Positions 28,044 through 35,934 of a stretch of 51,350 bases of DNA are shown piece after piece. The position numbers and the translations under genes were made by a program. The notes below the pieces were generated by a model. It saw only the letters and a program-made list of their open reading frames with translations. It made no database searches and had not been told where the DNA came from. This DNA is from an uncultured Granulosicoccaceae bacterium (GTDB lineage: Bacteria; Pseudomonadota; Gammaproteobacteria; Granulosicoccales; Granulosicoccaceae), in NCBI GenBank assembly GCA_938045275.1, contig CALIMV010000185.1, positions 1-51,350 of the forward strand. Reading direction: 5' to 3'. Every line of letters begins with the position of its first letter. Within the stretch, counting starts at the first letter, position 1.

Positions 28044-28946
28044 ATGAATTGGCGCGCGCCACAGATCGTCGTTCGCGCGTCGCAGCCGGACTGTACGGCC
28101 GAAGCTAACCGATTGGCGCAACTGACCGGATTGCCGGTCGAGGAATTCAGCGAGTCACAGGAATCGGTAGCAGACGGCAACTCGAGCCCATGGACCTTGC
28201 TGGTCAAACCATTAGAGCTCAGTCTGATACGACCCGATGGGCTTTCCGTCGAAATCGATTTTATCCGTGGCAAAGGCATACAACGATCACGGGAGGCAAA
28301 TTTTCATTCACAACCACTGGCGCGTGCCCTGAGTGTAAAAAAATTTAGGCAGCGTACAGGCCAAACGCCCAGCATTATCGATGCGACAGCAGGTTTTGGT
28401 ACCGATGGTTGGATGATGGCAAGTTTGGGATGCAAAGTGCAGCTTTTGGAGGCTTCGCCGGTGCTGGCAGCTATGCTGATGCAGGCGCTAGACAATGCGC
28501 GCAATACTGCAGCCGCTGCCGCATCAGATAGTACACTTGGAGAGCGGAATGGATGCAACCCTGCGCACAATATCAGCGTTATCAACACAGATTCGGTTCA
28601 GTACCTGAACAACCATGGCAACGCCGGCGCCGATATTATTTATCTCGACCCAATGTACCCCCAAACACGGAGCAAAGCTCTGGTTAAAAAAGGCATGCAG
28701 CTGCTGCATGAATTGATCGGCCCTGATAACAATGGCGCTAAATTACTCAATTCTGCATTAAACAAAGCCAGCTACCGTGTTGTTGTCAAAAGGCCAAAAG
28801 GTGCACCGCCACTAGCGGACACAACACAATTTACCAGACAGAATTTCACCGGGCATAGTTTTACCGAACACAATTTCACCGGAAATATAAGCACTGTGCA
28901 CTCAGCAAACACGCGTTTTGATATTTATCATATTGACCGTGCGTAG
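28044..28946 (+). CDS. rsmJ: 16S rRNA (guanine-1516-N2) methyltransferase
   Basis: RsmJ methylates G1516 of 16S rRNA with S-adenosylmethionine. The 300 residues include VEIDFIRGKGIQRSR, the SAM-binding DATAGFGTDGWMMASLGC and DIIYLDPMYPQ, the catalytic-region motif. KRPKGAPPLAD near 252 is the conserved C-terminal segment. After it, this protein carries an extra tandem repeat of ten residues before the family's ending TRFDIYHI. E. coli RsmJ has 250 residues, so this one is long; a further insertion lies near residues 155-175 (rich in Ala and Asn). Confidence 0.93.
   Translation: MNWRAPQIVVRASQPDCTAEANRLAQLTGLPVEEFSESQESVADGNSSPWTLLVKPLELSLIRPDGLSVEIDFIRGKGIQRSREANFHSQPLARALSVKKFRQRTGQTPSIIDATAGFGTDGWMMASLGCKVQLLEASPVLAAMLMQALDNARNTAAAAASDSTLGERNGCNPAHNISVINTDSVQYLNNHGNAGADIIYLDPMYPQTRSKALVKKGMQLLHELIGPDNNGAKLLNSALNKASYRVVVKRPKGAPPLADTTQFTRQNFTGHSFTEHNFTGNISTVHSANTRFDIYHIDRA
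28830..28889 (+). repeat. 30-base tandem repeat inside rsmJ
   Basis: Two adjacent copies encode FTRQNFTGHS and FTEHNFTGNI (residues 263-282). The frame is kept because the unit is ten codons. AATTTCACCGG is identical in both copies, at 28842-28852 and 28872-28882. It lies between the conserved KRPKGAPPLAD and TRFDIY segments, so it expands a surface loop. Confidence 0.75.
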
Positions 28947-28970
28947 GCTCACCAAATCATTGAATACTGT

Positions 28971-29004
28971 GTCAAATTAAAACGTTACCTGATTTGACTC
29001 TTTT
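28971..29004. terminator. weak hairpin between convergent rsmJ and yajQ
   Basis: GTCAAAT (28971-28977) pairs with ATTTGAC (28992-28998) across a 14-base loop, followed on the plus strand by TCTTTT. The stem is AT-rich and short, so a terminator for rsmJ is possible but weak. It lies between two converging genes, where one would be expected. Confidence 0.3.
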
Positions 29005-29485
29005 AGTCTCTAAAGTTCTGATACTGAAATGGCAAACCTAACTCTGCTTTTTTTAATAGCTCCATGGTGGCCTGCAAGTCGTCACGCTTTTTGCCATTAA
29101 CTCTCAGTTGATCACCCTGTATTTGCGCTTGTACTTTGATTTTCGATTCTTTGATTTTGGCAATTGCTTTTTTGGCAATATCTTTATCAATACCAACTCG
29201 AACCTTTATGATTTGCTTAACTCCCTTACCGGATGTTTCAACTTTACCCGCTTCTAGACACCCAACATCGATGGATCGAGAGCTCAGCTTCTTATACAAA
29301 ATGGGATGCATTTGCTGGATTTGAAAATCGCTATCAGCGGTCAGTACCACTGCGCCGTCGTTTAGCTTAGCGTCACACGAGGTGCCTTTAAAATCGAAAC
29401 GATTCGTAATTTCTTTGCTGGCTTGATCGATAGCATTGCTTAGCTCATGCTGGTCTACTTCTGATACAACGTCAAATGAAGGCAT
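29003..29485 (-). CDS. yajQ: YajQ family cyclic-di-GMP/nucleotide-binding protein
   Basis: A cytoplasmic protein of the YajQ family; some members bind c-di-GMP or nucleotides. From ATG 29485 the product has 160 residues and starts MPSFDVVSEVDQHELSNAID, the canonical N-terminus. ITNRFDFKGT, RSIDVG and KIKESKIKVQAQIQGDQLRV follow, ending LPFQYQNFRD. The open frame goes 44 codons further up, without family likeness. It is divergent from pdxH. Confidence 0.95.
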   Translation of the reverse strand: MPSFDVVSEVDQHELSNAIDQASKEITNRFDFKGTSCDAKLNDGAVVLTADSDFQIQQMHPILYKKLSSRSIDVGCLEAGKVETSGKGVKQIIKVRVGIDKDIAKKAIAKIKESKIKVQAQIQGDQLRVNGKKRDDLQATMELLKKAELGLPFQYQNFRD

Positions 29486-29629
29486 GGGATTCTCCCGTAT
29501 TGGATGACGTATTTTAGCAGTAAACTTGATCCAATCCTGATTGCGACGCACCGTTTTACGCTTGACTACGTATACTGTACTAGTGTTGATGTAATTTGCC
29601 GTACTATTTAACAGCATAGGTGAGCGTAC

Positions 29630-30286
29630 ATGAGTAACGATTCAGTTGAAAATTTGATCGAAGAGCGCCGAGACTATTCGGCCAGTAGCCTATCAGCAAG
29701 TGAGTTGGCAGAAACACCGATCGCACAATTCACTCAGTGGATGAAGCACGCGCGAGACGCAAAAATTATTGACGCCTCGGCAATGGCCCTTGCCACTGCA
29801 GACAGCACCGGGCAACCACACGTGCGCATTGTGCTCTTAAAGAAATTTGATGAATCCGGGTTTGTCTGGTTCACCTATCAGCGCAGTGATAAAGGTTCAG
29901 AACTTGCGGAAAACCCGCGCGCTAGCTTACTGTTCTATTGGTGCGAACTAGAGCGTCAAGTGCGAATAGAAGGACAGGTTGTCGCTCTGGACCCAGCCGA
30001 AGCCGATGACTATTTTTACTCACGCCCTGAAGGCAGCCGATTCAGTGCGGCGGCCTCCATTCAATCAGCACCGGTAGCCAATCGATCAGAACTGGAAAGC
30101 AAAGTGAGTGCTCTGCACGAGCAATACCCTGACGGCAACGTACCCCGCCCGGCTGTTTGGGGCGGGTATCAATTACAACCCGTTCGCTATGAATTTTGGC
30201 AAGGCCGTGATGATCGATTGCACGATCGGTTTATTTATACGAAAACCGATGCAGGCGCGTGGCAAACTCAACGGCTCTCCCCATAG
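29630..30286 (+). CDS. pdxH: pyridoxamine/pyridoxine 5'-phosphate oxidase
   Basis: PdxH oxidises PNP and PMP to pyridoxal 5'-phosphate with FMN. The 218 residues match E. coli PdxH. Typical segments are PHVRIVLLKKFDESGFVWFT, SLLFYWCELERQVRIEG, EADDYFYSRPEGSR and WGGYQLQPVRYEFWQG with the RLHDR segment next; the ending WQTQRLSP is the family signature. It lies in a plus-strand pair with the DUF1499 gene. A 13-base tandem repeat starts at its stop codon. Confidence 0.97.
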   Translation: MSNDSVENLIEERRDYSASSLSASELAETPIAQFTQWMKHARDAKIIDASAMALATADSTGQPHVRIVLLKKFDESGFVWFTYQRSDKGSELAENPRASLLFYWCELERQVRIEGQVVALDPAEADDYFYSRPEGSRFSAAASIQSAPVANRSELESKVSALHEQYPDGNVPRPAVWGGYQLQPVRYEFWQGRDDRLHDRFIYTKTDAGAWQTQRLSP

Positions 30287-30322
30287 TTTTGCAATGCAGT
30301 TTTGCAATGCAGTTGTGCAACG
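30285..30322. repeat. 13-base tandem repeat at the pdxH stop codon
   Basis: AGTTTTGCAATGC is present at 30285-30297 and 30298-30310, with a degenerate third copy to 30322. The first copy overlaps the TAG stop. A direct repeat GTAGCCATGC (30335-30344, 30354-30363) and the palindrome ATGCTAGCAT (30341-30350) follow in the same intergenic stretch. Confidence 0.8.
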
Positions 30323-30387
30323 TTGTTATGTAATGTAGCCATGCTAGCATTGGGTAGCCATGCAAGTATTATATCGAGTAGCGCTAA

Positions 30388-30864
30388 ATGCAAAAATTAG
30401 TCATCGTTGTTATTGCCTTATTAGTACTCTGCCTTTTGCTGAGGCTGTCAATAGGCTATTTCTCAGCCAATCGTATCGCTACGGGATTGGTCATGTCGGA
30501 AGGCTCAATGCCCACGTTATCGGGCTGCGACAATTTACTCAACTGCACAGCATCTACAGCCAGTGAAAAGAAAAACCGTGTTGAGCCAATAGCTTATCAA
30601 GGACCGGATTCCGAGGTTATTAAGCAAATAGCAGCACTGATTGCAGCGCAAAAAAACACAAAAATCATCACCCAGAATACCAACTACCTGCATGCAACGT
30701 ACAAAACTGCATTGATGGGTTTTACAGATGACCTTGAATTACTGCTCGACAATGATAGCGGTGTATTGCACATTCGCAGCGCATCAAGAATTGGGCAAAG
30801 TGACTTAGGCGCTAATCGTAAGCGCATCGAGGCGCTGCGAACTTTGTTTAAAGGAAAAATTTGA
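30388..30864 (+). CDS. DUF1499 domain protein
   Basis: The 158-residue product has one N-terminal membrane segment (QKLVIVVIALLVLCLLLRLS) and a periplasmic or cytoplasmic domain. The domain pattern, with LSGCDNLLNCTAS, RVEPIAYQG and then YLHATYKTALMGFTDDLELL and HIRSASRIGQSDLGANRKRI, matches DUF1499. Function is unknown in the family. It follows pdxH by 101 bases. Confidence 0.75.
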   Translation: MQKLVIVVIALLVLCLLLRLSIGYFSANRIATGLVMSEGSMPTLSGCDNLLNCTASTASEKKNRVEPIAYQGPDSEVIKQIAALIAAQKNTKIITQNTNYLHATYKTALMGFTDDLELLLDNDSGVLHIRSASRIGQSDLGANRKRIEALRTLFKGKI

Positions 30865-30967
30865 TCGTTCCACAATTAGGTATTAAGCAATACCATCGGC
30901 TCACCTAACATCCGTTTACCTATCATAGGTGTGCCGATGGCAAATAAACTTATTACCGGTACCTGTG

Positions 30968-32449
30968 TTAATTTCCGACAGCAAAATTGGCCAATACTTT
31001 CGGTTCGAAAGTTGGGCCCGCCAGTGCCTTGCGTTCCAAGCCACCCGCATCAGCCACAATATTTGTAGGACAACCACCTTGACTGGCATAGAACAACGCA
31101 CCCGCGACAAGTGGGTCTTCCACCGAGTCGGCCTGAGTATTCCAGGCATCGGCTATAAAACAATCAGGTTGAATACCACCAAGTACACTGACACCTGCTG
31201 AGTTAACGCGTAGCGATGACATTGCATTGATCGATTTATCGCAAAAGGTTTGAGGAATTGAAGTAAAAGGCTTGCCTCCTGTAACACCGCCAATGACAAC
31301 GACATCAATATAAGGCTTTAATGAGTTTATAAAGATTTCCGATGACGATGCAGTGGAGCCAGTGGTCAAAACAAATACTCTTGGTGAATTCAATGGCTTG
31401 TCGACCTTCTCAAATATTTCTGTGCGGTTAAATGCAGCGTACTTATCGTTCCATAGGTTCTGCAGCAAAACTTGACCTTCTACCGCTTCACCGCCAACCA
31501 CAGCACCCAAATATTGAGCCACAGATGTTACACCACCCGTGTTATAGCGAAGGTCGATAATAAGTTCGTCAAATCCTCCATCGTTTTCCAGTAATTGGAG
31601 TGCCGCATCAATTTCATCCTGGGTTGTGGCGAGAAATACATCAATTGCCAGATACCCAAGGGTTGGCAAACTCGCATCTGTATTTGGCGTAAATCGAGTT
31701 GCTGCAGACGCGGTCACCCAACGAAACTCACTCTGCGTGACGCTCACCGTACGTGGTTCTTCATCACCGGTGCGGATGCTCATGCTTATCGCTTCGGTGT
31801 TATCCGGGCTGAATATTTGCGCAAGATCTTCGTTTGTAAAATCGGATATGGGTAGATCGTTTAACGTAATTAACTCGTCACCCCGCAATATACCCGCGTC
31901 ATAAGCAGGCGAACCTATTTGAACACCTTGAAAGCGAACAACATTGTCTGTAGACGGTCTGAACCTGAACCCAAAGCCTTGGGTTCTGCCCGCCGAAAAC
32001 AGTGCTGTTTGAGTGGACGCATCATTCACAGAACTGTAGATATCCGGATTCACACGCAAATCTTGAATAAGCGCGTTCCCCGAATCGTAATCATCAAGAT
32101 TCAATGTTGGAACCTGATCGTAGAAGATATAATAATCTCGCATATCAAAATCAACACGACTTTTAATATCATCTACAGAACACTGCGCAATACCCTCGGG
32201 CGTTACGTAAACCAAGCCTGTGCCAGTGCCACCCGTATCTGTGCCAGCCGTATCTGTACCTCCTGCATCTGTGCCTCCTGCATCTGTTAATCCTGTATCA
32301 GTTTCACCGGTCGTTGTCCCACTGGTTGTTTCAAGAATTTGCGTATTGTCCATTATTTCGGGGGCGGCATTATCGTCACCGCTTCCGCCACCACATGCAG
32401 ACAGAATTGTTACCAGCAATAAACTTAAATAAATTCCTGCGAGACGCAT
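30968..32449 (-). CDS. S41 (C-terminal processing type) peptidase lipoprotein
   Basis: A serine protease of the Tsp/CtpA family anchored as a lipoprotein: the signal ends in LSAC with Cys19, followed by GGGSGDD. A Thr/Gly/Asp-rich linker covers about 40-78. A PDZ domain lies around 150-235 (GSPAYDAGILRGDELITLND). The protease domain has LRYNTGG near 300, catalytic Ser368 in GSTASSSEIF, and Lys393 in GGVTGGKPF; the 25-residue Ser-Lys spacing is the same as in E. coli Tsp (430/455). The 493-residue product sits alone on the minus strand. Its substrate is unknown; the outer membrane is the likely location. Confidence 0.88.
   Translation of the reverse strand: MRLAGIYLSLLLVTILSACGGGSGDDNAAPEIMDNTQILETTSGTTTGETDTGLTDAGGTDAGGTDTAGTDTGGTGTGLVYVTPEGIAQCSVDDIKSRVDFDMRDYYIFYDQVPTLNLDDYDSGNALIQDLRVNPDIYSSVNDASTQTALFSAGRTQGFGFRFRPSTDNVVRFQGVQIGSPAYDAGILRGDELITLNDLPISDFTNEDLAQIFSPDNTEAISMSIRTGDEEPRTVSVTQSEFRWVTASAATRFTPNTDASLPTLGYLAIDVFLATTQDEIDAALQLLENDGGFDELIIDLRYNTGGVTSVAQYLGAVVGGEAVEGQVLLQNLWNDKYAAFNRTEIFEKVDKPLNSPRVFVLTTGSTASSSEIFINSLKPYIDVVVIGGVTGGKPFTSIPQTFCDKSINAMSSLRVNSAGVSVLGGIQPDCFIADAWNTQADSVEDPLVAGALFYASQGGCPTNIVADAGGLERKALAGPTFEPKVLANFAVGN
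32216..32302 (-). repeat. Thr-Asp-Ala-Gly repeat in the S41 protease linker
   Basis: Five-residue units of the type GGTDA/GGTDT repeat at DNA level with a period of 15 bases, within residues 50-78. The array links the lipidated N-terminus to the PDZ domain and is likely to vary in copy number. Confidence 0.75.
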
Positions 32450-32463
32450 TTTCCAATAGTCCT

Positions 32464-32559
32464 TTAAAGTGGAGTCAGAGCTAGTTTACGCCATTTTTTT
32501 ACCAAAAATACCGCGGCTGAATTATCAACCCGTACGAGTTGCGAAATACGTTTGGCCAT
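32464..32559 (-). CDS. possible 31-residue leader ORF before the S41 gene
   Basis: ATG at 32559 has GGAG six bases upstream, and the frame runs 31 codons to a TAA 15 bases before the S41 start. The product, MAKRISQLVRVDNSAA then a basic KKWRK, resembles nothing I know. It may be a short leader peptide, or the tail of a frameshifted older gene: the same frame stays open upstream (RWGTIKLVATGVN). Its stop overlaps the AAGGA used by the S41 gene. Confidence 0.3.
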   Translation of the reverse strand: MAKRISQLVRVDNSAAVFLVKKWRKLALTPL

Positions 32560-32603
32560 GTTTACTCCGGTGGCTACGAGTTTAATTGTGCCCCAACGCA
32601 CAT

Positions 32604-32708
32604 CTAACGCTTTGCATACGCATAAATAGTCTCGCCCATCTCATTACCCAGGTTAAGTGGTTGCACTGCGATGCTGTCTTGTTCAAAGTACCCGCAGTCC
32701 AGTTTCAA
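32604..32708 (-). pseudogene. possible gene remnant between lipA and the S41 gene
   Basis: A frame on the minus strand, open from 32777, can start at TTG 32708 with AGG seven bases upstream, and reads MKLDCGYFEQDSIAV then QPLNLGNEMGETIYAYAKR to a stop. A shift by one base at GCAAAGCG would continue into the frame that holds the small ORF at 32559. The composition looks protein-like but I recognise no family; it may be chance. This covers most of the 371-base gap 32450-32820. Confidence 0.22.
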
Positions 32709-32760
32709 TGCGCCTGCTAGAAGGCTTCCATTCGTGCAAAGCTGGACTGATCTGGTTGAA

Positions 32761-32781
32761 CTAGAACAAGGATTGTTCTAG
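32761..32781. other. 9-bp perfect inverted repeat downstream of lipA
   Basis: CTAGAACAA (32761-32769) and TTGTTCTAG (32773-32781) flank GGA. It lies 40 bases beyond the lipA stop. No T-run follows on the minus strand, so termination is uncertain; it could act as an RNA end-protecting stem for the lipoylation transcript. Confidence 0.5.
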
Positions 32782-32820
32782 GACCAACTGGCTTTTCTGG
32801 CCTATCGCGCTTCGCCGAAA

Positions 32821-33792
32821 CTACCCTTCGGCAACGTGAGCCGCAGCGGCTTGTCGATCAGCATGGTACGACGAACGCACCATTGGCCCACTGGCAACAT
32901 GTGAAAATCCCAGCTTGTCACCCAATACAGCAAGCGCGTCGAATTCAGTTGGGTGAACAAAACGTTCAACGGCCAAGTGGGCGCTGCTGGGTTGCAAGTA
33001 CTGCCCCAGCGTAAGCATATCGACGTTGTGGGCACGCAAGTCTTGCATGACCTGCTCCACCTCATCCATTGTTTCACCCAGCCCCAGCATCAGGCCGGAT
33101 TTTGTTGGCACATCGGGGAAACGCGCCTTATGGTTCATTAATAAATTCAGTGAGTATTGGTAGTCTGAGCCGGGACGACATTGCTTGTACAATCGCGGCA
33201 CCGTCTCCAGGTTATGATTAAATACATCGGGCGGATTGTGTGCCATGGCTTCCAGGGCTTTATCCATACGCCCACGATAGTCGGGCACTAACACCTCTAT
33301 TTGAATGCCAGGGCATGCTGCTCGCACAGCTTTGATACAGGCATCAAAATGGCTTGCGCCACCATCACGTAGATCGTCACGATCAACAGACGTGATGACA
33401 ACATATTTCAATCCCAATTGTCCGATGGCCTTGGCCAGATTCTCAGGTTCCTTCTCATCAAGCGGATTAGGCTTGCCATGGGCAACATCGCAAAACGGAC
33501 AACGACGAGTGCAAATATCGCCCATTATCATGAACGTAGCAGTGCCGTGGCTAAAGCATTCACCCAGGTTCGGGCACCCTGCCTCTTCGCATACCGACGA
33601 AAGATTCAACTCACGCATGAGTCGTTTAATTTCCTGCACCCGTGGATTATTAGTTACCCGTGTACGAATCCATTCCGGCTTTTTTAGCCGAGTGGTTTGA
33701 GGCGCCACCTTGATCGGTATGCGTGCCAGCTTCGATGCGCCACGTTGATGGCTTTCTGGGTGGTTTCTTGAAGGTGCTTTGTAATCCATCAT
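32821..33792 (-). CDS. lipA: lipoyl synthase
   Basis: LipA is a radical-SAM enzyme that inserts two sulfurs into protein-bound octanoate. The 323 residues contain the auxiliary cluster motif [13 protein letters not shown] (C-x4-C-x5-C), the radical-SAM motif CTRRCPFC (C-x3-C-x2-C), and the C-terminal RSSYHAD with the serine ligand of the auxiliary cluster. It overlaps the lipB stop by four bases (ATGA), so lipB and lipA are coupled. Confidence 0.98.
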   Translation of the reverse strand: MMDYKAPSRNHPESHQRGASKLARIPIKVAPQTTRLKKPEWIRTRVTNNPRVQEIKRLMRELNLSSVCEEAGCPNLGECFSHGTATFMIMGDICTRRCPFCDVAHGKPNPLDEKEPENLAKAIGQLGLKYVVITSVDRDDLRDGGASHFDACIKAVRAACPGIQIEVLVPDYRGRMDKALEAMAHNPPDVFNHNLETVPRLYKQCRPGSDYQYSLNLLMNHKARFPDVPTKSGLMLGLGETMDEVEQVMQDLRAHNVDMLTLGQYLQPSSAHLAVERFVHPTEFDALAVLGDKLGFSHVASGPMVRSSYHADRQAAAAHVAEG

Positions 33793-34385
33793 GACAGTGT
33801 ATCAGCTGTTTCAAGGTGCGATATCAGTGACTGCAAAAGGCACTCCACTACCGCTACTTTACTGTAAGTGGTGCCCAATTTGTTCAAACTGGTGACCTCC
33901 AATCCCACGTGTCCACAAGGGTTAATACCCGAAAATGGCGCAAGATCTACGTCAATATTCAGCGAAAGACCGTGAAAAGAACACCCACGGCGAACGCGTA
34001 ATCCCAGTGCTGCAATTTTTGCATCCCCAACATAGACACCAGGCGCATCGCGACGTCCTCGCGCCGTAACATTAAATTGGCTTAACGTATCAATAACAGC
34101 GTTCTCTAACCGAACAACCAGTTCTCGAATGCCTATTTTTGCCCGCTTTAGATCGAACAGCGTGTAGACAATGATCTGGCCTGGACCATGGTAAGTAACT
34201 TGCCCACCCCTGTCTGTTTCGACTATTGGAATATTGGCCGGGTTAAGAATGTGCTCTCGTTTTCCAGCCTGACCCAACGTATACACTGATGGGTGTTCAA
34301 CGACCCAAAGCTCATCCGCCGTTGACACATCGCGCGAATCGGTAAAGGCTCGCATGTTTTCCCACACGCTAACATAGTCCCGCAC
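33789..34385 (-). CDS. lipB: octanoyl-[ACP]:protein N-octanoyltransferase
   Basis: LipB moves octanoate from ACP to lipoyl domains, giving the LipA substrate. The 198 residues hold [12 protein letters not shown], the catalytic lysine in [18 protein letters not shown] and the catalytic cysteine in [10 protein letters not shown]. The start is GTG at 34385; homologs start a few residues earlier, and the frame is open upstream (HALNIQQLG), but only rare codons are available there. It is 17 bases after ybeD. Confidence 0.95.
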   Translation of the reverse strand: MRDYVSVWENMRAFTDSRDVSTADELWVVEHPSVYTLGQAGKREHILNPANIPIVETDRGGQVTYHGPGQIIVYTLFDLKRAKIGIRELVVRLENAVIDTLSQFNVTARGRRDAPGVYVGDAKIAALGLRVRRGCSFHGLSLNIDVDLAPFSGINPCGHVGLEVTSLNKLGTTYSKVAVVECLLQSLISHLETADTLS

Positions 34386-34402
34386 GCCTAGCTGTTGAAT
34401 AT

Positions 34403-34684
34403 TCAGAGCGTGAACTTCACACGAGGTTCGCCCTGCAAGGCTGCATAGATACGGTTAACTTGCGCTTGATTCAGGGCAGTAAAATGAACTCGAACCGAAA
34501 TGTATTTCTCTTTACTGCTCAAGGACGTCACTACTTTGGAAGGCTTGGCCGGTTCAAGATGTGGCTGTACCAGTTCGAGAACCAGTGTTTTAAAATCGGG
34601 TTCGTTCAATCCCATTGCCTTGACGGATATTGCAGCGGGAAATTTTATCAGGGACGACTCCCCGTCTAGGTCTGTAGTGGCCAC
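34403..34684 (-). CDS. ybeD: DUF493 (UPF0250) protein YbeD
   Basis: A 93-residue cytoplasmic protein with an ACT-like fold. Visible family segments are LIKFPAAISVKAMG, VTSLSSKEKYISVRVHF and INRIYAALQGEPRVKFTL-like ending. ybeD stands between dacA and lipB in many gammaproteobacteria, as here; the start directly abuts the dacA stop. A regulatory role in lipoate synthesis has been suggested only from this location. Confidence 0.92.
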   Translation of the reverse strand: MATTDLDGESSLIKFPAAISVKAMGLNEPDFKTLVLELVQPHLEPAKPSKVVTSLSSKEKYISVRVHFTALNQAQVNRIYAALQGEPRVKFTL

Positions 34685-35848
34685 TTACTGAAAGTATCGT
34701 AATATTGAATGCTTCATACGTCGAAATACGCCGGCTTCCTCAACCTTTTGCAATGCCAACAACGGGACTTCGCTGATGATTTTATCATCGGCGGTGAGAA
34801 CCGATCGACCGAACTCCTGACCAATACGCGCTGGTGCCTTGATATAACTACTCAACTCTATCTGACTGTGCAAGGACTCAAAGGCATCGCGTGGCAGCGT
34901 AACGTACAGATCTTCTTCAACACCCAATAGAATTTCTTCTGATTTACCCATCCAGATTCGCGCCGTTTGTACTACTTCACCGGCCTCATAAATTCGTTTG
35001 GTTTGAAAAAAACGAAAACCGTAGTTTAGCAACCGCTGTGTTTCTGCCATTCGGGTCTTATCGCTGCCTGTTCCGAGCACAATACTAATAAGGCGCATGT
35101 CATCTCGAACCGCAGAGGCCACAAGACAGTAACCAGCGGCTTGTGTGTGCCCTGTTTTCATACCGTCTACCGATGCATCCCGCCACAACAGTTTATTGCG
35201 GTTGTTCTGCTCTATATCGTTGAACGTGTATGACTTTTGCGAATACAGTTTATAATGCTCCGGAAAATCCTGAATCATGCGACGAGCAATAATCGACAGA
35301 TCTCGCGCGGTTGTGTAATGGTCTGGATCGGGCAGACCAGAGGCATTGGTAAAATGGGTATTTGCCATACCTAGCGACTCAGCCATGCGATTCATCATGG
35401 ATACAAAACCAGGCTCGCTTGCAGCAACGTGTTCGGCTAATGCGACGCTGGCATCGTTACCCGATTGCACGATTAATCCACGTAAAAGCTCGCCAATAGA
35501 GACCGATTTACCAGCCTCAACAAACATACGTGAACCAGGCATTGACTGAGCATATTCACTGATAATGGCCGGATCAGCTTCTGTTAGCGTGCCGCGTTTA
35601 ATTTCACTGGCTACAAGATAGGCGGTCATTAATTTAGTTAGGCTGGCCGGTTCGATTCGACCATCCGGGTTCTTCTCCGCAAGTACTTCGCCGCTGATAT
35701 TGTCGATGAGCAAATAACTCTTGGCCGACAGCTGAGGAGGCGCTGGCAATGGCGCAGCGTGTACTGTGGCACTGAAAAATGCTGCCAAGAAAAGCGCAAG
35801 AAAATGAAATGAACGCACGAGCGTGTCTGGATAAATCTGCATGGGCAA
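34685..35848 (-). CDS. dacA: D-alanyl-D-alanine carboxypeptidase (PBP5/6 type)
   Basis: This penicillin-binding protein trims the terminal D-Ala of peptidoglycan pentapeptides at the outer face of the inner membrane. At 387 residues it has a signal peptide (cut near TVHA), then SLTK (S69-K72), SGN (129-131) and KTG (231-233), the three active-site motifs. The C-terminal beta domain ends in the amphipathic anchor EAGVFRRMKHSILRYFQ. It is followed at once by ybeD and lies downstream of rlpA. Confidence 0.96.
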   Translation of the reverse strand: MPMQIYPDTLVRSFHFLALFLAAFFSATVHAAPLPAPPQLSAKSYLLIDNISGEVLAEKNPDGRIEPASLTKLMTAYLVASEIKRGTLTEADPAIISEYAQSMPGSRMFVEAGKSVSIGELLRGLIVQSGNDASVALAEHVAASEPGFVSMMNRMAESLGMANTHFTNASGLPDPDHYTTARDLSIIARRMIQDFPEHYKLYSQKSYTFNDIEQNNRNKLLWRDASVDGMKTGHTQAAGYCLVASAVRDDMRLISIVLGTGSDKTRMAETQRLLNYGFRFFQTKRIYEAGEVVQTARIWMGKSEEILLGVEEDLYVTLPRDAFESLHSQIELSSYIKAPARIGQEFGRSVLTADDKIISEVPLLALQKVEEAGVFRRMKHSILRYFQ

Positions 35849-35934
35849 TTAAATAGTAAAAAACAATCTGGCTACGCAATTAGTGAAGCGCAACGAATAT
35901 TAGTTTAAATATACTGACGTCGGGACGTGTTTAT

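Noticed and set aside
32761-32781. GAAC...GTTC inverted repeat as a LexA-type operator
   Set aside because: It is downstream of lipA and not before a damage-response gene; spacing does not match a known gammaproteobacterial LexA box (CTGT-N8-ACAG).
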